The notes beneath the pieces were generated by a model. The model was not told the origin of the DNA. It was given only the letters and a program-made list of their open reading frames with translations, and searched no databases. Both the position numbers and the translations under genes were made by a program. This document shows, piece after piece, positions 33,326-44,699 of a stretch of DNA of 64,000 nt (within the stretch, counting starts at the first letter, position 1; each line of letters opens with the position of its first letter). The stretch is from Cyclina sinensis (Eukaryota > Mollusca > Bivalvia > Venerida > Veneridae), in the NCBI GenBank assembly GCA_012932295.1, contig JAAONU010000001.1:42456780-42520779 (forward strand), given 5' to 3'.

Positions 33326-34076
33326 TTAGTCTTCTGGCATGGGACCTAATAGTAGCTGCACATGGATCCCTCTGTAGATAGTCTGGGAAACCTTTGAATA
33401 GTCAGTAATCAGTTTCAAGAGATCTTGTGAGCTGGTGATATATACCATGGCACCATTATCCTCTAGTATCCCGAAGATCTCGTTCATGACAAGAATACGT
33501 ACACACTGCAGTTTCACACAATTCAATAGAAATTGTTCCAACGTCTCAGCCTCCAGTCTACATAAGAGGCAAAGGGGACTCACAGTATTCTGATTAAAAC
33601 GAGCACGGTTAACCTGTAACATATATGCGCCTGTCAGTACCCTCAACATCACTGGAATGTTATGTGCGGAGTATTTCGCTAAAATTTCATACAGTTCATC
33701 GACGCATTCAGAGAAGTCCTCTCTGCTTGTAGTATAACCTCTACATGGAAAATAGATAGAGACAAACAAAGTCTTTTTACTGTATGGGATTTAACACCAA
33801 CTTCAACATACACAGAATCCTGTCCGACTCATCACGCAGAACATTATCAAATTTATTCAGATGAACTTTCCAAATAATAGCGACATCGCCATAACATCTT
33901 GGTAACTGCAGGGGTGCTAACAGATTTCTGTAATCAGCTCCCTTTCCAACATAACCATAAGAAGAGTTAATTTCACCAAGTAAACTAAGTTGAGTTTTAA
34001 AAAACCAATGCTCTTGCAATAAAAGCACGTCACATTCATTAAAATTTTTATTGATGTCATGAGTAGATGTTCTCAC
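33326..34076 (-). pseudogene. Endonuclease fused by deletion to the ORF2 C-terminus
   Basis: 34076-33777 gives an APE-type endonuclease segment (NECDVLLLQEHWFFKTQLSL, SPLQ-like APLQLPRCYGDVAIIWK). 33769 continues with VSIYFPCRGYTTSREDFSEC, then ILAKYSAHNIPVML, where a phosphoesterase motif would follow. At about 33675 the frame passes directly to RVLTGAYMLQVNRARFNQNT and PLCLLCRLEAETLEQFLLNC, the Cys/His C-terminal end of ORF2. The join is in frame although about 700 residues of RT are absent. Confidence 0.6.
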
Positions 34077-34118
34077 GTTTTTAGGATGCCACCTTAACCA
34101 ACACGTGATCTTCTGAAC

Positions 34119-36351
34119 CTATAACTTGACATGTGGGAGGCTGGCACGGTAAAAAGCGCGAGAATCGGGGTTTATGTTTTTAACTCTATCTCTTGCAGAA
34201 CTATTCGTATTGATAACTGGTCCCAACCCATTAGGTACATTTGGTTTCAAAGTTTGGTGAATGGGGTGAGTCGTCGTAGAGTCAACTGATGCACTCTTTG
34301 TAGCTGGGTGAGGTATATCCCCAGTTCCCCTTGACTCCAACCCCGGAGGTGCCGTCATGACCACTGGTGCTAACCTCGGTTTCATCCCTGGGTGGTGCCA
34401 TCGGTGTCACTTGTGTTGTCACTGTAGATGTAGGTAGACCATTCAGATACCCAGGACCAGATGTTACTGCTTGGGTGTATTCAAAAGGGTGAGTTTTTAC
34501 AGTTTTTAGTACCTGTTGTGAAGCCATAGCACACTGCGTCCCCATTGTATGTCCACCAGACCGTACCACACCAGAGGTGCTATTCACTGGTACCCTACTC
34601 TGATTCTGATTACTAGTCCCACGATATGAAGGCCCCAGCGGTCTTGGAGTACTCGACTGATGCATATACAGAGGCGCGCCTAGAAATATGTCCGCATTAT
34701 CTGTATGTGCATTATCTGTTTTACCTACAGTCGACCTTTTTGGCTCGAGAGAAGGGACAAACGCTCTTACTTCTGACTGTTGACTTTTATCACTTTTCGA
34801 AGCAAATTAAGTTGACTTGCCAAACTTTATTCCAAAGAGTCAAGCTGCTTCTGTATCTGCGAAAATACAATACCACTTATTCTATCGTGGAGTTTCTTGC
34901 AGCTGCCCATAAAGCTGTTGGATACCTTCTCTGTACTATCGGTGAAATTTTCTTTTGTTTGTAGGCTGTTCTGTTTCGCTTCCCTGAACACAGGCGCCAT
35001 ACATTATTTTCCAAACAAGTTATCCTTTTAGTAAGAGTCTGGATTATACTTTGCATTTCCAGATTCTAACTTCTTTATATGGGACTCGAGTTGAATTTTC
35101 TCCGTATCCACACCATCTAACCTTTTTTTCTTTTTTCTTTTAGTTTAAGATCCTCTTCCCATTTCATGAGTTTAGATTCTCTCTGCCTAATTTCTGAAAA
35201 TTTAGGACACTGAGTACACACATGCTTTTGGAGAGGATTTATCCTTCACAGAGTTCATATGTACATTAACAACAGACCACGATTTTTTTATTGCCAGTCG
35301 CAGAATTTGTTACTGAGTGCTTTTTACTTGATGATTTCGACATAGGTTTCTTCAGAACTCTTGTTGGATTGATTAACACAAATGATTTCAGTGTCCAAAT
35401 CAGATTGATCACGAAGCACACCACACGAAAAACAGATGGTACCATCCTGGTTAGATTGCATACAACTCTTATGAAAAAATACTAAATATATCACAAACAT
35501 CTATATCGCTGGATAACATGTCCTTCTTACAACTCCCAATGGCGATTTCCTCCTGAAGAATATCCTGCGCAGCAGATCCCATAATTCTATGCAGGCCAAG
35601 TTTGACAGGTTACCTTCTTGCGCAGTTTACTGGTGTAAGCAACATCAGCATTGGTTAAATTAAATTCAATTTCAGCATTTGACAGCTTTTCACACGCGTA
35701 ATGCACCCAATGATTCCCCGCTGTACAAAATGTTCCCCTGGTCCTGCACCTACGTTTGCAGCCAATGCACACTTCTGGATCACTAGATCGATAAGAGCGT
35801 CCGATTGGTGGGGGTCGTTATTGCGTGTTTTCTTAATTCTAATAATTTCAGCTGCGAGCATTTCATTAATATGACCTATGTCGATGTTTATTTTCAATTT
35901 TTGCATTACAGACAAGTTTCTAAATCTGTATCAGGTCTTTTTCAATAAACATACTAACACTACTTCCATTTATAAGACATTTACAGGTGGTATCATAGAG
36001 ATTGGTGGTATACGTCGATTGCCCACGCGCAACACGAACTGTCAGATACACATTGTTACCCTTTTTATCTACCGATTGTGTAAAACTCGTAGACGTGAAC
36101 GGATCAGAAGCAACAACATGGAAATATTTGTTACATGTATTCCTATACAGCTCATATGTGGCCGCATCAGCCTCGATAACCAAACCACCATCCTTATAAT
36201 TGATACTGATGTTGGAGACCCTTTTCGCTGCGTCAAGTTTCTTAACGAGAAGCCTATAAATATTCAGGTCATATGACATAGGTTGAAGTTCGGATGTATG
36301 TATCTTCCTAGTAGCTATCGAGGAATCATCGCTGCACTGCTTCAACGCCAT
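34119..36351 (-). pseudogene. ORF1 with PHD-like finger, decayed
   Basis: The ORF starts at MALKQCSDDSSIATRK (36351) and reads through a well-ordered N-terminal region (YRLLVKKLDAAKRVSNISIN) to about 35920. It continues in other frames with GHINEMLAAEIIRIKKTRNN and a zinc-finger segment at 35770-35660, CIGCKRRCRTRGTFCTAGNH then WVHYACEKLSNAEIE, with PHD-like Cys/His spacing. A Ser/Thr/Pro-rich part lies at 34665-34282 (VPVNSTSGVVRSGG). ORF1 proteins of some non-LTR elements carry such fingers and bind the RNA template; that role is inferred here. Multiple frameshifts and stops make it non-functional. Confidence 0.55.
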
Positions 36352-36360
36352 CTCTCGGAC

Positions 36361-37619
36361 TTAAAAAAATAGTTTAATGACATATGGCGAAATATCAGAC
36401 CAAAAAACAGCTGGCATCAACGCAATATGGCGGCGAGGCACCCGCCTTTGTATAAGGGCGTGCTGGGTCCCAAGTCAAAAACAAATAGTGTACCCACTTC
36501 CATTGCTTGAAAATATGACAAGAGAGCTACCTTGTAGTAATTTATACGACATGTACTGAATTTAACCATCTTGTTGTAAAGAAGTTTCTGTGAGGATTTA
36601 TCAAAGATTTGGGCTGAAGTTCGACCAGATCAGACATTTAAACTATTTAAGACATAAATATTTTGTCCTGACACTGAGTGCCTATGAGTGAACCTTCCCA
36701 TTTTATGTTTGAGACCATGTAAGTAAATATGTGAAATGAAATACAAATTCATAGTTGGAATTCTACTATGGAAAATAAGTTGTATATAGATAAACATTCT
36801 GAGTATCAAGCTATAATTTTTTGTTGAAATAGATGATACAATATTAATTTGGATATTTACTACATTGTATGACATTTAAGTTAAATTTGGATAGTAAACC
36901 TTCACAGCTCTGCAGCTAGTCCAACTAATTGTACGCAAGTCGAGATATTGTGTATTTTTTTGTATGTGTCAATATCTCGCCTCCGCGAGATTATAGCGAG
37001 ATTCTGACCCATAACAAAAATATCTCAGAATTTGTTCAAGACGTCACTTGAATTATTTTGACTACACTGCAGCAAGAGGCCAAGCCAGGCTCTGCACAGA
37101 TAAATTCATATGTTTCAAACAGGCCCAACACCAAAGTTTGAAACAATATATACCCGGTTATGTCTGAATTTAAAGCTTACACCGAGTTTTTGACTATTTG
37201 GTGTAATATTTATAATTGCCAAGTGTGACATGAGTTAAACCCTTTGTTTAAGGGTGGAGTACTCAAGTGGTAGTTACCAAAGTGAAAAAACAACTAGTTA
37301 ACCAAAAAGATATGTTGTTTTAGTTATATAAAGGAGAATTTTAGAGTTCTCTTGTTCCCTGACATGCATTTATTTATGTATTCTGATTTTAGTTGCTATC
37401 AGACTAGTTGTTTTGAATATAACCATGTTTGACTATTACCTGAATGTAGTGCAAACAGATCAGACAGGGAAATATCACTCCTGTTTTAAAAATAATTCAT
37501 AATTTATTTAAATAAAATGTAACTAAAAGTTAAATTTTTGCAGAGCACCCTGTATTGTTTTTATAATATTTCAAAAGTTTGAAAATAGAATTTCTTTTAG
37601 TTTACAGGAAAATAAAACA
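36361..37619. other. Unassigned AT-rich spacer
   Basis: No gene is supported. 36940-37020 contains short inverted ATCTCGC/GCGAGAT segments. The first 100 bp may be the 5' UTR of the minus-strand retrotransposon. Confidence 0.35.
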
Positions 37620-38699
37620 TTTTCAGTGCTTGGGACCTCATTTAAATTTTCTAATCCCTTGATAAAAAATAATCTCTATAAGTTTTTAAAGCATCACAGT
37701 GAAGCAAGTAATGTTCTATATTATATCTCATATTACACTGGGTACAAATTGGATCAATCCCCATAAAATACTGTCCTGCACTAACAGACATCAAATTTGT
37801 ACCATAGAGTCTCAGCCTCGAAATACATGTACATCTGTTAATCCTGAAATTACAGAAGAAGGGTTTATTTAAAAGGTTAGTTATCCATTTATTTTCTATA
37901 AATCTCAGTTGGTGAATGCTGGATGTTTAAAGTGGGAGTGGCGAGTCCCAGCCCCTGCCTGGCTGCCCCATCCGCCCTCTCGTTTCTTGATATTCCTATA
38001 TATGCTGGGCACCAAATTATGGTAACTTGCTGGTCTGAGTTTAGACATTGATTATACTCAATATTTATAGATGACAGAATCTCTGGTCTTGATCGACTAT
38101 GGTTGGATTGAATCGAGACCAGAGAATAATGTGAATCAGAGAAAATTACGGGTTTTCCAGGTTTGTTTTGTATAACTCAACTCAATGCTTTATCAATGCC
38201 AATCGTTTCTGCTTTGTAAATTGATGTATCGTTTAGTAACCTTTCTATTATGTTAACCTTTTTAGATGGAATTAAAACAGCAGTGGCTACTTTGCCGGAC
38301 TGGCTTGACGAGGTGCGGCAAGTCTGTTATCTTTACTATATTATTTGAATTTGTATCAACTATAGGTTGAGAAAGCATCCATGGGGCAACCTTACTAGGC
38401 CGGTGACTCGCCAGCAGCATCTTGTCTAATTTACACCCTCTCTGCCAACAATTGGGCATAAGCCCCATGGCAAAATAGGGTCTTTGAATTTGGATTTTGG
38501 TATAAAATCCAGTACCGATAATTGTATTTACTGGGTTTGACTCCAGAGTTTTTACTTTAGTCTAATATTTTAGAGTTTGTTATTGCCTTTTCAAGTTTAG
38601 GGGCCTCACCCCTGCCTCAACCTCCAGCAAGTAAGCAGACGTCGAAGGAAGGGCTCCTAGAGCCAACCTGAGGGCCTTGTTTTGGATGCTGGTAATGGT

Positions 38700-39760
38700 G
38701 TGCATAGGGATAGCATTCCACTCCTCAAGAGCATTGTTCGAGTTCAGGAATTGTTCGTGGCGTCACAAGACGCCTACGGACACGTGTCCCAAGTTCATCC
38801 CAGAGTTGTTCAATTGGTGACAAGTCAGGTGAACACGCGGGCCACACAAGCACATTAATATTGTTGTCTCGCAAATACTGCAGAGTTCGTATGGTCACAT
38901 GCGGACGTGCACTGTCTTGTTGAAATAGGACATCACAGTGTTGGTTTACAAAAGGGGTAACAATTGGTCTTATCACATTGTCACCAACGTATTGACGTCT
39001 TGCTCGAATTCCACCCTCTCGTAACCAGTTGCGCGCAGTTTGTCTAGATATTGGTCGGCCATGTAATCCTAAGTATGAGCAGCAGTTCTTTCTGCAGGGC
39101 ACGTGCGATTACGCATCTGGGATGTCTGCATTCTGTTGTCTTGTGCACATGTCGTGACACGACGTCGTGCTGCCCCTTCTCTATCATCCAGAAGACCTGT
39201 AAACAATTGGGTAATTGTGAGTAGGTTCAATGACATTGAAATGTATTAAATGTCGTTACCACCGACAAATTTGTTTTTAAAAGACATTTAAAACACAGGA
39301 AGTTGAGAGAAGTCGATATTTACCGGTTGTTTGAAACTTCCTCCACAAGCGACGTATCGTGCTCTCAGCGCAGTGAAATCGGTTTGAAACATTGCTAACT
39401 CGAGTTCGAGCTTGGATCATTCCAACCGCGCGTGCTCGGTCTTGCATGTAAACAACCTGGTTTTACTAAAGTAATGAGAAGTCTACATTCGGCTATCGAC
39501 CTTGAATCAATTTGAATGAATTTTACTTACTTTGATTCACTTCGTCAAGCTGCACACGGGCAAAACGTGTGTTATCAACTGTGTTTGTATGCACTAATTC
39601 GTGCAATAAAATTGAATATTGTGATGTTTGTAATATTACAAAGATTTTGCGAAAGTTTTGTTGCAATTTTTGAAAGCATTTCGGAGATATTACAAATTTA
39701 GAGCGAGCGTTGGAAGATTTGATAGTATATAATAGCAATAGACTATATTTGTCAGCCTAA
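38700..39760 (-). mobile_element. Tc1-like insertion inside the non-LTR element
   Basis: Non-LTR coding stops near 39760 and resumes near 38700. The DNA between them encodes a Tc1-type transposase on the same strand. TIRs were not resolved. Confidence 0.6.
38725..39447 (-). pseudogene. Tc1-like transposase with an intron and an internal deletion
   Basis: Exon 1 (39447-39326) reads MQDRARAVGMIQARTRVSNV and STIRRLWRKFQTTG, ending in a donor (ACCG/GTAAAT). An intron of about 125 bp ends in TTTACAG at 39200. Exon 2 gives GLLDDREGAARRRVTT and the second HTH (GLHGRPISRQTARNWLREGG). At RARRQYVG/DNVIRPIV the family's central part, with the first catalytic Asp, is missing in frame. LFQQDSARPH (second Asp) and SPDLSPIEQLWDELG (Glu) remain. 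The shared YV codons at the junction suggest deletion through short homology. A frameshift near 39100 also occurs. It is inactive. Confidence 0.65.
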
Positions 39761-40659
39761 AAATCAGTCTTTGTTTTAGTTTTTTCATAACCATCAAGTC
39801 TTTTGTCACCTAGTCCTTAATGTGTTGCTCAAATGATGTAAGTTTTTAATCTTATGTCATGCCTAAAACTCGAGCAACTTTAACAAAATCTATAGGTGTG
39901 CCGCCTAAATTTAATTTCAAAGTGTGCTGTTTTTGATTCCCAAAAAGAATGCCTAGTGTTTTGGTTTCTGAACTTTTTAATCCCCAATTTTTAGCCCATT
40001 CTCATAGAGAGTCCAAACCAGACTGTGCATCTTTAGCTTGTTTGACAAAGTTGGACCCTGATTTCCAAGTTCCAGAGTCATCTGCGAACTGGCTTATGAA
40101 CATTCCCGTCCCCTGAAGAGTCTCAGGAAGCCCGTTTATTATTAGAGAAAATTATGATAAAATTGCGCCCTGGGGGCGCCTCTCTCTAGCTCGGCATAAT
40201 CATTGACCTTGACCTTGACTGTAATCTTTCTACCCTCAAGAAAGAATCTGAGGTATTGGAAGCAGTTCCCCTTGATTCCATATTCTTTTAACCTGTATAA
40301 AACTCCTGAATCCCAAGTTAAATCAAAAGCCGCTATGAGGTCAAGGAATATGGCCAAAACACTCCTTGACCTATTTTTAGCTGAAATAATGTCATGTTGA
40401 AGTCTCACCAGTTGGTCAAGGGTACTTCTCACCTTGCGAAAACCCTGATTGAAAGGGATTTAAGATGTTTTTAATTCTAACATATATACCACACATATAA
40501 TACTTACTGCACATTTATAGAGTCCATTTAATATTTCATCCATCATCTGCAAAGGTCGCAAGGAAAAATAACAGATAACTAAGTAATTAACACTTCTTGT
40601 TTCTAATCTTACCAGGAGATAAACAAAATTTGCTTATAAATGGCACAATTTTCGACGGT

Positions 40660-41152
40660 ATATTATAGTGCTAGGTATAAGTATGCCCATGGTACTGAAT
40701 GCTTATATGGAGAAACATTTTAAAATCTTTTTGTCTGAAACCACAAGGCCCTGAGCCTTAAGATTTGGTATGTAGCATTGTGTAGTGGACTTCTACCAAA
40801 TTTGCTCACATTATGTCATTGGGTCAAATTTGGTCCTGCCCGGAGGGGGTGGGGGTCAGTTGATTTCACATACTAGGCTTATATAGACAAACCTTTAAAA
40901 AAACTTCTTATCTGAAACCACAAAACCTAGAACTTAGATATTTTTGATGGAGCATCAGCTAGATTTCATCTACCAAGTTTGTTCAGATCATGCCCTTTGA
41001 CTGAAAATTGACTCTACCCAGGAGGTCAGTTGAATTTATATAGATTTATATACGGAAATTCTTAAAAAAAGCTTTTAATGTTAGCTCTCAACAGCAGACC
41101 CAAAGGCAAAGTTTTCAGGTGAGTGATCTAGCGCAATCATGGCCCTCTTGTT
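40660..41152. repeat. Pearl-like element, copy 2a (right part)
   Basis: Units with TTTGTCTGAAACCACAAGGC and GGTATGTAGCATTGTGTAGT end in CAGCAGACCCAAAGGCAAAG, CAGGTGAGTGATCTAG and a terminal ATCATGGCCCTCTTGTTT at about 41152. The left end is missing. Confidence 0.75.
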
Positions 41153-41591
41153 TAAAGTTTTTTATTTAATTTTTTATATCAAGTTTAAATGCTGGAACTG
41201 AGTTTTGATTTCTAAAGAGGAACAGATTGTTAGCCTTTTATACATTCCTTTTCAAATATAATTGAGTATCCTTAAAATAATAATTAATGAATTTAGCACC
41301 TTGACATTGTTTGATTGAGCATAGACAGTGATAAAAGTCATAAAAGAGATTTTATTTCGTCACATAAAATCTTGTCCATACATTTTGAAATCTAAGTATG
41401 CAAGTAAATCAGATCAAATTTCAAGAGTTGTAGCATTTAATATTGACTTGGATACAAATTATCCCAAAGTTAGATACTTAAATGATTATTCTAGATTTTA
41501 AGAGAGTTTTTTATCCATTTATATAAGAATAATTGGGTACTTAGTTATTTTTAAAAAGAGTATTTTACACGAACTTGCAGCTAATCTGTTT

Positions 41592-42668
41592 TTAGCTCGC
41601 CTGAGCACAAAGTGCTCAAAGAAGAGCTATTAGGATCATTGATTGTCCGGCGTTTGCTGGTGTGCATCATGCGTCGTCAACAATTTGACTTGAACGACTT
41701 CTCCTCCTAATCCGACTTTGACGAAACATGCCTAAGATATTCCTTGCATGAAGCTCTACTAAAATTGTTCAAAGAATTGAATTCCATGAAGAACACGAAG
41801 GCTGCTATGGCAATAAAAAGAAAAAAACTTAAAAAATCTTCTAGTCAGAAATGACAAGGCCCTGAGCCTTAAAATTTTGTATGTAGCATTGTCTAGTAGA
41901 TCTCTACCAAATTTTATTAAATAATACCCCTTGGGTCAAATTTGGCCCCACCCGGAGGGTCAATTGATTTAACATAGGCTTATATAAGTAAAAACTTTGA
42001 AAATCTTCTTGTCTGAAACAACAAGGCCCTGAGCCTTCGAATTTGGTATGTAGCACTGCCTAGTCAACCTCTATCTAGTTTGATCAAATTATACCCTTTG
42101 GGTCAAATTTGGCTCCACTCGTGCGGGGGGGGGGGGGGGGGAGTCAATTGATTTTACAAAGCCTTTCATAGGGAATTTGTTTTTGAAAATCTTCTTGTCT
42201 GAAACCAGAAGGCCCTGAGCCTAATGATTTCGTACGTAGCATTATCTAGTGGACCTCTACCAATTTTATTCAAATTATACCTCTGAGGTCAAATTTGGCC
42301 CCACCCTGGGGGTCAATTAATTTTGCATGTGCTTAACTTTTATCTTGTCGGAAACCACAATGTCCTTAGCCTTTAGATTTGGTATGTAGCATTGTGTAGT
42401 TGCCCTCTTTCAATTTTGTTCAAATTAAGACCCTGGGGTCAAATTTGGCCCTATCCTGGGGGTCAGTTGATTTTGCATAGGCTTATATAAACAACACTTC
42501 AAAAAAAACTTCTTGTCTGAAACCAGAAAGCCTAGAACTTAGATATTTTTAATGGAGCTAGAGGTCACCTACCAAGTTTGTTAAAAAACATCTGATGTTT
42601 GCTCAACAGCAGACCCAAAGGCAAAGTATTCAGGTGAGTGATCTAGGGCCATCATGGCCCTCTTGTTG
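41592..42668. mobile_element. Pearl/Helentron-like non-autonomous element, copy 2b (complete)
   Basis: The left end is AGCTCGCCTGAGCACAAAGT plus GCTCAAAGAAGAGCT, an imperfect hairpin. Five core units follow at about 150-185-bp spacing (41840, 42006, 42190, 42341, 42508), each with (C/T)TTGTC(T/G)GAAACCA(C/G)A. The right end is CAGGTGAGTGATCTAG, then the hairpin GGGCCATCATGGCCC and TCTTGTT. A poly-G run of about 18 nt lies at 42124-42141. The element has no coding capacity. Confidence 0.75.
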
Positions 42669-42860
42669 TGTATTGTTACATGTTAAAATATTTAATGAGG
42701 AGAGTCATCTGTCAAAACACAGGATACAAGTTGAAAGTTTAAATAGTAAATCAAAGGACTAAAATACAGGCTTATACTATTTTATTCAGTATCTTATCTT
42801 TTTTTAAGTCAATATATTTTCCCTCTTAAAATCAAATGGTGTATATGTATTTAATTTCAG

Positions 42861-42951
42861 GTGGACCATTGGTCATATATCCCAATCTTTGAACGACACA
42901 GGAAGACAAGATTGTGCATTGAAGGAGACATATTACATGCAATTCTAGTTG
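42861..42951 (+). CDS. Candidate internal exon, unknown gene
   Basis: A good acceptor (TTTAATTTCAG) precedes GTGGACCATTGG, and a GTAATG donor follows at 42952. The exon is 91 nt, phase 0 in and 1 out, and encodes VDHWSYIPIFERHRKTRLCI then EGDILHAILV. No domain is recognised. It may belong to the same plus-strand gene as the exons at 46451-48929, but phase shows at least one exon between is missing from this model. Confidence 0.35.
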
Positions 42952-43101
42952 GTAATGATACTTGGAATGTAGACACCCATAACATAACTACGAAAGGTTC
43001 TAGATTATATCTAAGTAAAACAGTTTATAAACTTTTACTAAGTTAAAAAGATAATTCATTGAATATATTAATTTGTAATTTTATATTACTACAAAAAAAA
43101 A

Positions 43102-43102
<1 letters not shown>

Positions 43103-43146
<44 letters not shown>
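43103..43146. repeat. (CA)n microsatellite
   Basis: About 22 CA units in the intron-like region after the exon at 42861. Confidence 0.95.
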
Positions 43147-43147
<1 letters not shown>

Positions 43148-43344
43148 GGCTTGAAGTTGTGTTGATAATGACCAAAAGAAATCTAAGGATTTCAGGAATT
43201 ATGTTGTGTTTTAATGTAAAATAAATGTTACATTAAGATCAAAAGTTTTACCCATACTATTACCAATTCTCTTTTCTGTGTTTTGAAGGGATATCTGCTT
43301 TGTGATGGAACAATTCTTGTTGTTTTATAAGCTTATCTGTTTAA

Positions 43345-44690
43345 AAGAAAAAGTGGAGCTATTATGATCGCTGGGTCGTCGTTGTTGTTTTCGTCGTCGT
43401 GCAAAAACTTTAATGTAGCCCATTACTCAAACAATTTAAAAGATATCAGTATGAAACTTTGAATGCTTGCATATTTGTAACACAAAATGAATAGTTGTGA
43501 AAGCTATATTTTTGGAGTTATGCCCCTTTTTAACTTACAACTTTTGTTGAGGCCGCTTGCGGGAGCTCCACATAGTCGTCACATTTGGTACCACAGTTCG
43601 GTGTATGTACGTGCGTGCGCGCGCGCGTCCGTCTAGATTGCCTTGTCCGCGCCGTAACTTCTCTGTGCATGGTGGGATTTTAAAATACCTTAGCAGATTT
43701 TTTTCACCTTGATGAGACTGTGTGTGGCGTGCAAGATCCAGGTTTCTAGCTCAAAGGTCAAGGTCACAGTGACAGCTCAAAGTTCCAAAATGATGATTCT
43801 AGACCTTGTTCGGGCCATAACTTTTCCCTGCGTGGAAGAATTTTAAAATATCTTGGCACATTTGTTCACCTTGATGAGACGGTGTGTCGCGTGCTAGACC
43901 CAGATTCCTAGCTCAGAGCTCAAGGTCACAGTGACAGTTCAAAGGTCCAAAAAGTTTATGCTAGACCTTGTCTGGTCCATTACTTCTCCATGCAGGGAAG
44001 AATTTGAAAATAACATGATTCATTTGTTATGCTTCCTGAAAGAGACATCATATAGGCCTGCCTTGTCCTTCCACCATCATCTTCCCACGGTTTCCATTTC
44101 ACTGTCGCATCCCCATAGGCGGCTTTCCCTTGTAGGGTTTGACATGCTGCCCATGGGCAATCTAGTTGTAAAAATCGCTTTTTAAGTTGAATGATTTCAA
44201 AACTATTAAAGTTATCAATATGAAACTTGAACTGATTGCTTACCATAACAAGGGGCAGTTGTCACACAAGGGGCATTATTCTGAAAGCTATATATTTGGA
44301 GTTATGTCATTTTTTAACTTACAATTTTTGTCAAAATTGCTTTTTTAAGTTGAATGAGTTCAAAACTATCAAAGGTATCAATATGAAACTTTGACTGCTT
44401 ACTTATTATGGCAAGAGACAGTTGTCGCAGAAGGGGCATTACTTTGAAAGGTATATATTTGGAGTTATGTCACTTTTTAACTTACAATTTTTTGTCAAAA
44501 TTGCTTTTTAAGTTAAATGAGTTCAAAACTATCAAAGGTATCAATATGAAACTTTGACTGCTTGCTTATCATGACAAGAGGCAGTTGTCACACAAGGGGC
44601 ATTATTCTGAAAGCTACATTTTTGGAGTTATGTCACTTTTTAACTTACACTTTTTGTCAATATTTCTTTTTAAGTTGACAAGGTATCAAT
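43345..44690. repeat. Two adjoining tandem-repeat families
   Basis: 43560-43990 holds about 170-bp units with TTTTAAAATA(C/T)CTT, TTCACCTTGATGAGAC and AGGTCACAGTGACAG. 43430-43560 and 44165-44690 hold units of about 175 bp with GGAGTTATG(T/C)C, TTTTTAACTTACAA and ATCAATATGAAACTTTGA. Both are bivalve-type non-coding arrays, and the small frames on both strands here are repeat translations. A GCGC/GTGC run marks 43608-43630. Confidence 0.75.
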
Positions 44691-44699
44691 ATGAACAGA

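Larger units (their letters stand above)
33080..36360 (-). mobile_element. Non-LTR retrotransposon with PHD-type ORF1; RT deleted
   Basis: Read down the minus strand the order is ORF1 (36351 to about 34119), endonuclease (34076-33726), then directly the C-terminal Cys region (33680-33326) and a 3' UTR to about 33080. The whole reverse transcriptase is missing, so the element is an internally deleted copy. Confidence 0.65.
37620..40465 (-). mobile_element. RT-RNase H non-LTR retrotransposon, 5'-truncated and split by Tc1
   Basis: RT core on the minus strand at 40465-39760: GFRKVRSTLDQLVRLQHD, AIFLDLIAAFDLTWDSGVLY and QFADDSGTW with the catalytic Asp pair. After the Tc1 insertion the RT tail resumes at about 38700 (IQNKALRLALGAL, LEVEAGVRPLNLKR). 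An RNase H domain follows (PVIFSDSHYSLVSIQSN, VTIIWCPAYIGISRNERADG, 38160-37960), then the C-terminal Cys region (RLRLYGTNLM, PICTQCNMRYNIEHYLLHC) near 37700. RT followed by RNase H fits the I/LOA-type groups. Stops and shifts are present. The endonuclease end is missing. Confidence 0.7.

Noticed and set aside
34626..36276. Plus-strand frames of 112 and 132 codons
   Set aside because: Antisense to ORF1 of the minus-strand retrotransposon, which has the zinc finger and coherent order.
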